The notes under the pieces were generated by a model, which worked only from the letters and a program-made list of their open reading frames with translations, did not search any database and had not been told where the DNA came from. Shown piece after piece: positions 42,398 to 50,951 of a DNA stretch of 64,000 bases. The stretch spans positions 1 through 64,000 of the forward strand of contig JAAWDP010000014.1 in NCBI GenBank assembly GCA_022793815.1, written 5' to 3'. Position numbers and translations under genes: made by a program. The stretch's first letter is position 1; every line of letters begins with the position of its first letter. Source of the DNA: Clostridia bacterium (lineage in GTDB: Bacteria; Bacillota; Clostridia; Christensenellales; Pumilibacteraceae).

Positions 42398-45097
42398 ATG
42401 GGATTGATTTCTTTTATTACAGGCAGCGATAACCGCAAACACGTCAAAAAACTCAACGCGCTTGCGGACAAAGCGGAGAAATTTGCGGATGTTTACGCCG
42501 CAATGAGCGACGACGAACTCAAAGAACAGACTCCGCTGTTTAAACGGCGCTTGCAGGAAAACTACGAAACTCTCGACGACATCATGCCCGAGGCATACGC
42601 GCTTGTGCGCGAAGCGGCATGGCGCGTTCTCGGCATGAAACACTTTCATGTGCAGCTTATGGGCGGTATCTGCCTGCATCAGGGCAGAATAGCGGAAATG
42701 CGCACGGGCGAAGGCAAAACGCTGGTTTCCACGCTTCCCGCCTATCTCAACGCACTGACGGGCAAAGGCGTGCACATAGTCACCGTCAACGATTACCTTG
42801 CGCGACGCGACGCGGAATGGATGGGCAAAGTTCACCGCTTTTTGGGACTCAGCGTCGGTGTGGCGGTTGCGGGCATGAACCCCGAAGAAAAACGCGCGGC
42901 TTACAATTGCGACATAACCTATGCGACGAATAACGAACTCGGCTTCGATTATCTGCGCGACAACATGGTCATTCATAAAGAGGACAAGGTTCAGCGCGAA
43001 CTCAATTACGCGATAATCGACGAAGTGGACTCGATACTCATAGACGAGGCGCGCACACCGCTCATTATTTCCGGCAGAGGCAGCAAGTCCGGCGACGCAT
43101 ACGTTTCCGCAAACCGTTTCGCAAAGACGCTCAAACGCGACCTCGACTATGAAATAGACGAGAAGAAAAAGGCGATTAACCTTACCGACGACGGCATCAC
43201 GAAAGCCGAAAAATATTTCGGTGTCGAAAATCTTACGGATATCGAAAATACCGAATTAAACCATTATATAAACAATGCAATCCGCGCCCACTATATCATG
43301 AAGCGCGATACGGATTACATCGTAAACGACGGCGAAGTCATCATAGTCGACGAGTTTACGGGACGACTTATGATAGGACGCCGTTACAGCGACGGACTGC
43401 ATCAGGCAATCGAAGCGAAAGAAAACGTCCGCATTCAGAACGAAAACAAGACGCTTGCCACAATCACATTCCAAAACTATTTCCGTCTTTACAAAAAGCT
43501 CAGCGGCATGACGGGTACGGCAAAGACGGAGGAAAGCGAATTCCGCGGTATCTACGGACTGGACGTCGTGGTGATTCCGCCCAACCTTCCTTCGCAGCGT
43601 GTCGACGAAAACGACCAGGTTTACAAAACCGTTGCGGGCAAACTGCGCGCGGTCGTTGCGGACATCGAAGAATGTTATCAGCGCGGTCAGCCCGTGCTTG
43701 TCGGCACCACCACCGTGGAAAAGAGCGAAGAGCTGTCGCACATGCTCAGAAACGACCGTATACCTCATACGGTGCTCAATGCCAAGAACCACGAAAAAGA
43801 AGCCGAAATAGTCGCGCAGGCAGGTAAACTGAAAGCCGTAACCATAGCAACAAACATGGCGGGTCGCGGTACCGACATCATGCTCGGCGGCAATGCCGAA
43901 TATCTCGCGAAACAGCGTATGCGTAACGACGGCGTGCCCGAAGAAGAAATTTCTTACGCCACGTCCTACTTCAACACCACGGACGAAAAGGTGCTTGCGG
44001 CGCGTGCAAGATACAAAGCGCTTTACGACGAGTACAAAGTGGGTACGGACGCCGAAAAGGAGCAAGTGCTTGCGGTAGGCGGATTGCGCATTATCGGCAC
44101 CGAGCGTCACGAGTCGCGCCGTATCGACAACCAGCTGCGCGGACGTGCGGGACGTCAGGGCGATATGGGTTCTTCGATTTTCTACCTGTCCATGGAAGAC
44201 GACGTAGTGCGTCTGTTCGGCGGCGACAGAATGAAAAGAATAGCCGAAATGTTCCACATCGACGAGGACACGCCGTTCGCTATGGGACTGCTCACCAAGC
44301 AGATAGCCAACGCGCAGCGCAACATAGAAGGACGCAACTATTCGATACGTAAAATGGTGCTCGAATACGACGACGTCATGAACAAGCAGCGCGAAATCAT
44401 TTACACCGAACGCAACAAAGTTCTTATGGGCGAAAGCGTGCACGAGGATATAGACGAGATGATTCACGACCGCGTGAATATCGTCGTGGATGCGTATACC
44501 GACCCCAAGACGGACTGGGACGAGTGGGACTGGCAGGAACTCAATAAGGAAATCGAACGCAAGCTGATTCCCGGCGACCCCGCGTTCCTCACAGAAGAAC
44601 GCCTTAAAAACTGGGCGCTGCCCGAAATAAAAGAACAGGTTTACGGCGGAATGATGACCTATTACAATCAGAAAATAGATATGGCGAAGGAAGCCGGTAT
44701 CGACTTTTCCGAGATAGAGCGCGTCATAATGCTGAAAGTCGTCGACGCGAAATGGATGGACCACATCGACGCTATGGACGCGTTGCGCCGCGGGATAGGA
44801 CTCAAAGCCTACGGTCAGCAGGACCCCGTAATCGCATATAAGAGAGAAGGATTCGAAATGTTCGAGGACATGACGGACCGAATCCGCGAAGAAACGGTCA
44901 TGCTTATGATGCGTGTAAATATAGAAAAAGCCCCTACGCGCGAAGAAAGCAAAGTGGAAATCGTGTCCATGTCCGCAGGCGGTCAGACCGAGCGCGTAGC
45001 CAAAAAACCCGATGTGGCGGAAAAGAAACCCGGCAGAAACGAGCCGTGTCCCTGCGGCAGCGGAAAGAAGTATAAAAACTGCTGCGGCAGAAATTAA
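42398..45097 (+). CDS. secA: Protein translocase ATPase SecA
   Basis: The 899-residue motor of the Sec export channel. Visible motifs are Walker A MRTGEGKTL (about 100-108), the DEAD-like IDEVDSILIDEARTPL, the preprotein cross-linking region, TNMAGRGTDIMLGG, GTERHESRRIDNQLRGRAGRQGD, and the C-terminal zinc/SecB-type motif CPCGSGKKYKNCC. Length is normal for a Gram-positive SecA1. It is 7 bp after pheA and 30 bp before prfB. SecA-prfB adjacency is common in Bacillota. All the lipoproteins in this window would use this machinery. Confidence 0.98.
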   Translation: MGLISFITGSDNRKHVKKLNALADKAEKFADVYAAMSDDELKEQTPLFKRRLQENYETLDDIMPEAYALVREAAWRVLGMKHFHVQLMGGICLHQGRIAEMRTGEGKTLVSTLPAYLNALTGKGVHIVTVNDYLARRDAEWMGKVHRFLGLSVGVAVAGMNPEEKRAAYNCDITYATNNELGFDYLRDNMVIHKEDKVQRELNYAIIDEVDSILIDEARTPLIISGRGSKSGDAYVSANRFAKTLKRDLDYEIDEKKKAINLTDDGITKAEKYFGVENLTDIENTELNHYINNAIRAHYIMKRDTDYIVNDGEVIIVDEFTGRLMIGRRYSDGLHQAIEAKENVRIQNENKTLATITFQNYFRLYKKLSGMTGTAKTEESEFRGIYGLDVVVIPPNLPSQRVDENDQVYKTVAGKLRAVVADIEECYQRGQPVLVGTTTVEKSEELSHMLRNDRIPHTVLNAKNHEKEAEIVAQAGKLKAVTIATNMAGRGTDIMLGGNAEYLAKQRMRNDGVPEEEISYATSYFNTTDEKVLAARARYKALYDEYKVGTDAEKEQVLAVGGLRIIGTERHESRRIDNQLRGRAGRQGDMGSSIFYLSMEDDVVRLFGGDRMKRIAEMFHIDEDTPFAMGLLTKQIANAQRNIEGRNYSIRKMVLEYDDVMNKQREIIYTERNKVLMGESVHEDIDEMIHDRVNIVVDAYTDPKTDWDEWDWQELNKEIERKLIPGDPAFLTEERLKNWALPEIKEQVYGGMMTYYNQKIDMAKEAGIDFSEIERVIMLKVVDAKWMDHIDAMDALRRGIGLKAYGQQDPVIAYKREGFEMFEDMTDRIREETVMLMMRVNIEKAPTREESKVEIVSMSAGGQTERVAKKPDVAEKKPGRNEPCPCGSGKKYKNCCGRN

Positions 45098-45127
45098 AAA
45101 GGTTCTTTGTGACGTGTTTTTGAAATT

Positions 45128-46228
45128 ATGCTGATATTGGACGATATAAAACTGAAATACAAGGAACTCAAAGAGAAGTTCGATACGTGTGCTGCGGCGG
45201 TCGATTTGACCGCTTTGAAGTCGCGCAGAGAAGAGGTCGATAAATTGCAGCAGGACCCCAACCTTTACAGCGATTTGAAACGGGCGCAGGCGCTCGGAAG
45301 CGAGGCGAAATACCTCGATACTAAAATCGCTCTTGTGGAAAAACTCGGCGGCGGCTTGGACGAAGTAAAAGAATTTATCGAGCTCGCCGAAGCCGAAGAC
45401 GACGAGGGCATAGTGAGCGAAATAGAAAGCTCTCTTTCTTCGCTGGACGGCGAGATAGAGCAGTTTCATTTGCAGACACTTCTCAAAGGCGAATACGACC
45501 GCAACAGCGCGGTGCTTACATTGCACGCGGGCGCCGGCGGAACGGAAGCGCAGGACTGGGTGTCCATGCTTTACCGAATGTACCGCATGTACAGCGAGAA
45601 ACAGGGATTTTCTCTCGAAGAACTCGACTACCTCGCAGGCGACGAAGCAGGCATAAAAAGCGTTACCTTCGCCGTGCGCGGAGTCAATGCTTACGGCTAT
45701 CTCAAAGCCGAAAAGGGCGTGCACAGACTTGTGCGCATATCGCCGTTCGATTCGAACGCACGCCGTCATACTTCGTTCGCCTCGCTGGAAGTAATGCCGG
45801 AAATAGAGGGCGAAACCGAAATCAAAATACGTCCCGAGGACCTTAAAATAGACACGTACCGAAGCGGCGGCGCGGGCGGACAGCACGTAAACAAAACCGA
45901 TAGCGCGGTAAGAATAACGCATATCCCGACGGGCATAGTCGTGCAGTGCCAGAACGAACGCAGTCAGATTCAAAACAGAGAAACGGCAATGCGTCTGCTT
46001 ATGGGCAAACTCGTCGAACAAAAAGAGCGTGAGAACGCTGACAAACAAAGCGAAATAAAGGGTGAAATCAAAAAAATAGAATGGGGCAGCCAAATCCGCT
46101 CATACGTTTTCCAACCTTATACTCTCGTCAAAGACCACCGCACGGGTTACGAAGAACCCGACATTCAATCGGTTATGAACGGTGAAATAGAAGAGTTCGT
46201 TTTCGACTATCTCCGTAAATCCTCTTAG
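45128..46228 (+). CDS. prfB: Peptide chain release factor 2, no frameshift site
   Basis: The 366-residue release factor recognises UGA/UAA stops. It has the RF2-specific codon-reading motif SPF in RISPFDS and the catalytic GGQ in GGAGGQHVNK. The reading frame is continuous from ATG 45128, including the place after about residue 25 where most bacteria need a programmed +1 frameshift at an in-frame UGA. Here VDLTALKSRREEV reads straight through. No good ribosome site precedes the ATG. Confidence 0.95.
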   Translation: MLILDDIKLKYKELKEKFDTCAAAVDLTALKSRREEVDKLQQDPNLYSDLKRAQALGSEAKYLDTKIALVEKLGGGLDEVKEFIELAEAEDDEGIVSEIESSLSSLDGEIEQFHLQTLLKGEYDRNSAVLTLHAGAGGTEAQDWVSMLYRMYRMYSEKQGFSLEELDYLAGDEAGIKSVTFAVRGVNAYGYLKAEKGVHRLVRISPFDSNARRHTSFASLEVMPEIEGETEIKIRPEDLKIDTYRSGGAGGQHVNKTDSAVRITHIPTGIVVQCQNERSQIQNRETAMRLLMGKLVEQKERENADKQSEIKGEIKKIEWGSQIRSYVFQPYTLVKDHRTGYEEPDIQSVMNGEIEEFVFDYLRKSS

Positions 46229-46262
46229 GTAAAAAAGCACACTTGCGCAAAAGGCATAAGAA

Positions 46263-47321
46263 TTGTACGATATTTCGAAACAATACGAAAAACTTAAAGG
46301 ACGCGACGATACCGTAATACTCGGTATCGAAAGTTCCTGCGACGAAACCGCGGCGGCGGTTTTTTCGCACGGCAGAATATTGAGCAACGTCATCGCCTCT
46401 CAGATAGATATACACCGCCGTTACGGCGGAGTAGTCCCCGAGATAGCGTCGCGCAATCACACTCTCGCATTGCCGTCGGTTGTCGACGAGGCGCTTAAAA
46501 CCGCCGGTGTTACGCTAGGCGATGTGGACGCGATAGGCGTTACATACGGAGCGGGGCTCATAGGCGCATTGCTTGTCGGGGTGTCCGCGGCAAAGGCGCT
46601 CGCCTATGCCGCCGCGAAACCGCTTATAAAGGTAAACCACGTCGAAGCGCATGTTTGCGCAAACTATATAGAACATCCCGATTTAAAACCGCCGTTTCTC
46701 GCGCTTGTAGCCAGCGGCGGACATACAAGCATAATAGAGGTGAGTTCGTACTGCTGCTACCGTCTTGTCGGGTCGACAGGCGACGACGCGATAGGCGAAG
46801 CTTTCGATAAAGTCGCAAGACTTTTGGGGCTGCCGTATCCCGGCGGACCTAATATCGACAGGCTGGGGCGCGAAGGCAGGGCGATTATAGATTTCGTAAA
46901 AAAGAAACATACGTTTACCGACGGAAAGCTCAGTTATTCGGGTCTGAAAACGGCGGTCGTAAATTATATCCATAATCTGCGCCAGCACGGCGAAGAGCCC
47001 GTCGCGGCAGACGTGTGCGCATCGTTTACGGCGGCGGCGGTCGACCCCCTTATGGAAGCCGTTTGTGCGGCGGTCGAAAAGTTCGGAACCGAAACGCTGG
47101 TAATAGCAGGCGGAGTTGCGTCTAATTCTTATCTGCGCGAAAAAGCGGCGCAGGCGGGAAAAACTCACGGCTTCGACGTGTTTATGCCTTCACCGATTTA
47201 TTGCACCGACAATGCGGCAATGGTCGCAGTGCGCGCCGCATTTTCCGCGCGCGAGTCGAAAGACCTCGCGCCGCTCGATTTAAGCCCGCAATCCAACTTG
47301 CGGATAGGCGGCGGAATATGA
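46263..47321 (+). CDS. tsaD: tRNA threonylcarbamoyladenosine transferase TsaD
   Basis: A 352-residue subunit that transfers the threonylcarbamoyl group to A37 of ANN-decoding tRNAs, working with TsaB, TsaC and TsaE (not in this window). Motifs are LGIESSCDETAAA at the N-terminus, the metal site HVEAHVCAN, and GSTGDDAIGEAFDKVARLLGL, all typical. The TTG start at 46263 is the only one that keeps the N-terminus, and is about 20 residues longer than usual. The stop overlaps mnmA (ATGA). Confidence 0.96.
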   Translation: MYDISKQYEKLKGRDDTVILGIESSCDETAAAVFSHGRILSNVIASQIDIHRRYGGVVPEIASRNHTLALPSVVDEALKTAGVTLGDVDAIGVTYGAGLIGALLVGVSAAKALAYAAAKPLIKVNHVEAHVCANYIEHPDLKPPFLALVASGGHTSIIEVSSYCCYRLVGSTGDDAIGEAFDKVARLLGLPYPGGPNIDRLGREGRAIIDFVKKKHTFTDGKLSYSGLKTAVVNYIHNLRQHGEEPVAADVCASFTAAAVDPLMEAVCAAVEKFGTETLVIAGGVASNSYLREKAAQAGKTHGFDVFMPSPIYCTDNAAMVAVRAAFSARESKDLAPLDLSPQSNLRIGGGI

Positions 47322-48469
47322 GCGTAATCATCAAAAGCGGGAGCGAGTCGGATATTTTCGGCGGTGTCGGCGCGGATATGTCCGCCGTTGCGGGGAAAAA
47401 GGTCGTCGTCGGAATGAGCGGAGGTGTGGACAGCAGCGTGGCGGCATACCTGCTGAAACGTGCGGGCTGCGATGTTATAGGGCTGTTCATGAACAACTGG
47501 AAGGAAGAGGACGGCGGCGTCTGCACGTCGGCAACCGACTGGGAAGACGTGATAGGCGTGTGCGGCAAGCTTGGTATACCGTACTATTCCGTGGATTTTT
47601 CCGCCGAATACATGCGCAACGTGTTCGAGGATTTTTTGGAAGAATACCGCAGGGGCAGAACCCCGAATCCCGACGTGCTGTGTAATCGCGAAATAAAGTT
47701 CAAGCCGTTCAAACACTATGCGAAAATGCTCGGAGCGGACTTTGTCGCAACGGGTCATTACTGCGGCATATCCCACGAAGACGGCGACAGCAAACTGCTG
47801 ACTGCGGCGGATATAGCGAAAGACCAAACGTATTTTTTAAATCAGGTGTCGTCGCAGGGACTTGCCGACGTGCTGTTTCCGCTTGCTTCCATGCGTAAAG
47901 ACGAGGTTCGAGAAATCGCTCTGCGCGAAGGACTTGTCACCGCGAAGAAAAAAGATTCCACGGGGATATGTTTCATAGGCGAAAGAAATTTCCGCAATTT
48001 TCTCAAAACCTATCTGCCGGCTGCTCCGGGAGAAATACGCGACCTTAAAGGAAAAACAGTCGGCAGACACGAGGGACTCATGTATTATACGCTCGGTCAG
48101 CGCCGCGGACTCGGTATAGGCGGAATCAGCGGCGAAAGCGAAAACCGCTGGTACGTAGCGGAAAAGGATTTGAAAAACAACGTGCTTGTCGTGTCGTGCG
48201 GAAACGGCGAGGAACTGTACTCTAAATCGCTCGAAAGCGGCAAACTCAATCTCATAGGCAAATATGATTTTCCGGAAACGCTGTGCTGCGGAGTAAAGGT
48301 ACGCTACCGCCAAAGCGAGCAGAAAGCGCAGGCAACGCTGCGCGCCGACGGGACGCTGCATATCGAATTCGAAGAAAAACAGCGCGCGGTCACCGAGGGA
48401 CAGTACGCCGTGCTATACGACGGCGGCAGGTGCTTGGGCGGTGCGACGATAGAAAAGGTGATAAAATGA
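47318..48469 (+). CDS. mnmA: tRNA 2-thiouridylase MnmA
   Basis: The 383-residue enzyme thiolates U34 of tRNA for Lys, Glu and Gln. It has the PP-loop GMSGGVDSSVAAYLL, the catalytic cysteines in PDVLCNREIKF and STGICFIGERNF, and the C-terminal beta domain. ATG 47318 overlaps the tsaD stop and gives about 25 residues before the PP-loop. A later ATG at 47378 would give a more typical N-terminus. It is followed by an ATGA overlap with the next gene. Confidence 0.95.
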   Translation: MSVIIKSGSESDIFGGVGADMSAVAGKKVVVGMSGGVDSSVAAYLLKRAGCDVIGLFMNNWKEEDGGVCTSATDWEDVIGVCGKLGIPYYSVDFSAEYMRNVFEDFLEEYRRGRTPNPDVLCNREIKFKPFKHYAKMLGADFVATGHYCGISHEDGDSKLLTAADIAKDQTYFLNQVSSQGLADVLFPLASMRKDEVREIALREGLVTAKKKDSTGICFIGERNFRNFLKTYLPAAPGEIRDLKGKTVGRHEGLMYYTLGQRRGLGIGGISGESENRWYVAEKDLKNNVLVVSCGNGEELYSKSLESGKLNLIGKYDFPETLCCGVKVRYRQSEQKAQATLRADGTLHIEFEEKQRAVTEGQYAVLYDGGRCLGGATIEKVIK

Positions 48470-48786
48470 GCGGACTGTTCGAAAGCGTGTACGAAGCGGT
48501 GAAGCGTATTCCCTGCGGATTTGTGGCAAGCTACGGACAGATAGCCAAAGCCGCGGGGCATCCGCGCGCCGCCCGTCAGGTGGGTTGGGCGCTTCACGTC
48601 AATCCCGAGCCGGGAGTAATTCCTTGTCACCGCGTAGTCAATAAAGAGGGCAGAGTCGCGCCGGCGTTTGCGTTCGGCGGAGAGTGCGTTCAGCGCGCGC
48701 TGTTGGAAAAAGAAGGCGTGAAATTCGGCGCCGACGGTTATGTATGCAAAGAGTTTTTCGTTTCCGACGAAGAACTAATAAAATAA
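48466..48786 (+). CDS. Short MGMT-family DNA alkyl-transfer protein
   Basis: A 106-residue protein with only the C-terminal DNA-binding/active-site domain of O6-alkylguanine-DNA alkyltransferases: VASYGQIAKAAG, the Arg-finger region RAARQVGWAL, and the PCHRVV motif. The acceptor Cys is present, unlike alkyltransferase-like (ATL) proteins, which have Trp there. The N-terminal ribonuclease-like domain is missing, so repair activity is uncertain. ATG 48466 overlaps the mnmA stop. Confidence 0.88.
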   Translation: MSGLFESVYEAVKRIPCGFVASYGQIAKAAGHPRAARQVGWALHVNPEPGVIPCHRVVNKEGRVAPAFAFGGECVQRALLEKEGVKFGADGYVCKEFFVSDEELIK

Positions 48787-48811
48787 AAACCATTTAAGGA
48801 GGCAAACGAAA

Positions 48812-49624
48812 ATGGGTTGCAATCACGATTGCGGCAATTGCGGAGAAAACTGCGGCGAAAAGGAAAGTCTCAAAGAAAAACCGCATGCACTGTCGAACAT
48901 CAAAAAGGTAATAGGAATAATAAGCGGTAAAGGCGGAGTGGGAAAATCCACGGTGACTTCGCTGCTCGCATGCGCCATGCAGCGCAAAGGCAAAAAGGTG
49001 GCTCTGCTCGACGCCGACGTCACGGGACCCAGCATCCCGAAACTTTTCGGGCTCAAAGAAAAAGCCATGGGTACGCCCGAGGGACTTTTCCCCGTGTTTA
49101 CGAAAAGCGGCATGGAAGTCATGAGCGTAAATCTGCTGCTTGAAAACGACACCGACCCCGTAATATGGCGCGGACCCGTCATAGCGGGAGCCGTAAAGCG
49201 GTTTTGGAGCGAAGTCATCTGGAACGATGTGGACTATATGTTTGTAGATATGCCTCCCGGGACGGGCGACGTTGCGCTTACCGTGTTCCAGTCTATTCCG
49301 GTCGACGGTGTGATAATAGTCACGTCACCGCAGTCGCTGTCCAATATGATAGTCGCAAAAGCAATCAAAATGGCGAATATGATGAATGTGCCCGTACTGG
49401 GACTTATCGAAAACATGAGTTATTTCGTTTGTCCCGACTGCGGAAAAAGCCACGATATTTTCGGCGAAAGCCACGCGCAGAAAACCGCGGACGAGTTCGG
49501 CATAAAACTGTTGGCGCGCTTGCCGCTCGATTCCGACCTCACCGCGCTTTGCGACGCGGGGCTCACGGAAAAAGCCGACGTGCTGCCCATTGCGGCTGCG
49601 GCGGACATGTTGACCGATTTGTAA
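48812..49624 (+). CDS. Mrp/NBP35-type Fe-S cluster carrier ATPase
   Basis: A 270-residue P-loop ATPase of the Mrp/ApbC/NBP35 group that carries and delivers Fe-S clusters. It has a Cys-rich N-terminus (CNHDCGNCGENCG), the deviant Walker A SGKGGVGKST, DADVTGPSIPKLFG, DMPPGTGDVALT, and the C-terminal cluster-binding CPDC pair in YFVCPDCGKSHDIF. AAGGAGG lies upstream of the ATG. It ends the Rho-like/secA gene run. Confidence 0.93.
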   Translation: MGCNHDCGNCGENCGEKESLKEKPHALSNIKKVIGIISGKGGVGKSTVTSLLACAMQRKGKKVALLDADVTGPSIPKLFGLKEKAMGTPEGLFPVFTKSGMEVMSVNLLLENDTDPVIWRGPVIAGAVKRFWSEVIWNDVDYMFVDMPPGTGDVALTVFQSIPVDGVIIVTSPQSLSNMIVAKAIKMANMMNVPVLGLIENMSYFVCPDCGKSHDIFGESHAQKTADEFGIKLLARLPLDSDLTALCDAGLTEKADVLPIAAAADMLTDL

Positions 49625-49640
49625 CGCACCGTTCAAAAGC

Positions 49641-49669
49641 TTGAAAGAAAACGGAAAATATGGTATAAT
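49641..49669 (+). promoter_or_regulatory. Promoter of the dehydrogenase gene
   Basis: TTGAAA (49641-49646), 17-bp spacer, TATAAT (49664-49669). Confidence 0.75.
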
Positions 49670-49708
49670 ATCACAGTCATTCAAAGTACCGCAAAAGGAG
49701 ATTTAATT

Positions 49709-50737
49709 TTGAAGGCATGGAGAATATATGCGCCCGGCGATATGCGTAAGGACGAACTGCCTGCGCAGAGCGTCGGAAGCGAGTGCGTGAAAATCAAAAT
49801 ACTCAAAACAGCAGTTACACATTCGGACAATTACATTTTCGAGGGCAAAAAACAGGCGCGCTTTCCGCTTACGCTCGGACGCCATTGCGTGGCTATGGTA
49901 ACCGAAGTCGGCGAAGACGTCAAGACGTTTACTCGCGGAAACAAAGTAGTGCTTTCTCCGTATGCGGTATGTCACGACTGCGACGAGTGTAATTCGGGCA
50001 GAGAAGAAAACTGCGAACGTAAACTCGAATACGGAGTTACTGAAGAAGGATTTTTCCGCGATTTCGCTGTGGTCGGAGCAAACGATTTGTACGGACTTCC
50101 CGAACGTGTGGACGACGGAGAAGCCATGTTTTTGGAGCATATAGCAACCGCAGTCGGCATAATAAACCGTCTCGCGCTTCAAAAAGGCGAGCACATTGCG
50201 ATAGTAGGTGCAACCGTTACGGGAATCATACTCGCACAGGTCGCGATGTATTATCAGGCGGTTCCCGTGCTTTTGGATTTGCGCCGCGACCGACTGGACA
50301 TAGCCGCGTCGCTCGGAGTGTACTACACCGTGGACACTACGGAAAGCGACGCCTTCAAAAAAGTGTTTTCTCTTACGGGCGGAAGAATGGCGGAGGCTTG
50401 CGCGTTCATGTCGCCCGAAACAATGCCGCTCACCCGCGTTTTCGATTTCTGCCGAAGCAAAGGCAGGATTGCCGTGGGCGAATTCGGCGACGGCGGATTG
50501 AATGTCGATTTGGCGGCTGCCATGAAAAAACAATTGACCGTCTACTGCACGGGCGGTATGGGAAAAAATATGGCAAGCGCAATAAACATGCTTGCAAACA
50601 AAACAGTCAAGGTCGCGCCGCTCATTTCCAAAGTGATAGGTTTCGACGACTTGCCGTCGACATTGTCGGAAATGAAAGAACTGCCCGACAAATATATCAA
50701 GGTGGTTGTCGACATGACGGGCGGACAGCCTTTTTAA
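49709..50737 (+). CDS. Medium-chain dehydrogenase with altered catalytic zinc site
   Basis: A 342-residue member of the zinc-type alcohol dehydrogenase family. The structural zinc lobe is intact (CHDCDECNSGREENC, four Cys). The catalytic site is changed. The usual Cys in the first motif is Thr (VTHSDNY), and the GHE motif reads GRHC, with Arg at the usual His position and His at the Glu position. The cofactor loop reads GATVTG. A zinc-independent or altered oxidoreductase is therefore likely, and its substrate is unknown. The TTG start is placed by AAAGGAG 8 bases upstream. It is a single-gene unit between a promoter and a terminator. Confidence 0.8.
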   Translation: MKAWRIYAPGDMRKDELPAQSVGSECVKIKILKTAVTHSDNYIFEGKKQARFPLTLGRHCVAMVTEVGEDVKTFTRGNKVVLSPYAVCHDCDECNSGREENCERKLEYGVTEEGFFRDFAVVGANDLYGLPERVDDGEAMFLEHIATAVGIINRLALQKGEHIAIVGATVTGIILAQVAMYYQAVPVLLDLRRDRLDIAASLGVYYTVDTTESDAFKKVFSLTGGRMAEACAFMSPETMPLTRVFDFCRSKGRIAVGEFGDGGLNVDLAAAMKKQLTVYCTGGMGKNMASAINMLANKTVKVAPLISKVIGFDDLPSTLSEMKELPDKYIKVVVDMTGGQPF

Positions 50738-50756
50738 TGCAGATACGGTTTTGCAA

Positions 50757-50785
50757 AACGTCGCAGGGGGATGCGGCGTTTTTTT
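50757..50785 (+). terminator. Terminator of the dehydrogenase gene
   Basis: AACGTCGCA pairs with TGCGGCGTT (one G-U) around a short G-rich loop, followed by a T run. Confidence 0.8.
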
Positions 50786-50855
50786 ATTTGCCCTCGATTT
50801 TGCCCTTTTTGTCGGGGCAGAAAACAGGTTTGTGAAAAACCTTGCCTTTAAAGTA

Positions 50856-50885
50856 TTGACTTGACTTGGGATTTCATGTTAAAAT
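50856..50885 (+). promoter_or_regulatory. Promoter of the phosphorelay operon
   Basis: TTGACT (50856-50861), 18-bp spacer, TAAAAT (50880-50885). A second overlapping TTGACT follows at 50861. Confidence 0.55.
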
Positions 50886-50951
50886 AAATACGTATATTTG
50901 TCGGAATATGTTTATAATATGTTCCGCAAACAATCAATTTTGGAGGCAGTC

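Noticed and set aside
43256..46093. Minus-strand open frame of 945 codons opposite secA and prfB
   Set aside because: It is antisense to two universally conserved genes and its translation has no recognisable domain; it mirrors codon bias.
47201..47317. Upstream extension of mnmA into tsaD
   Set aside because: The extra 39 residues overlap the conserved end of tsaD and do not resemble MnmA; the ATG at 47318 overlaps the tsaD stop as expected for coupling.
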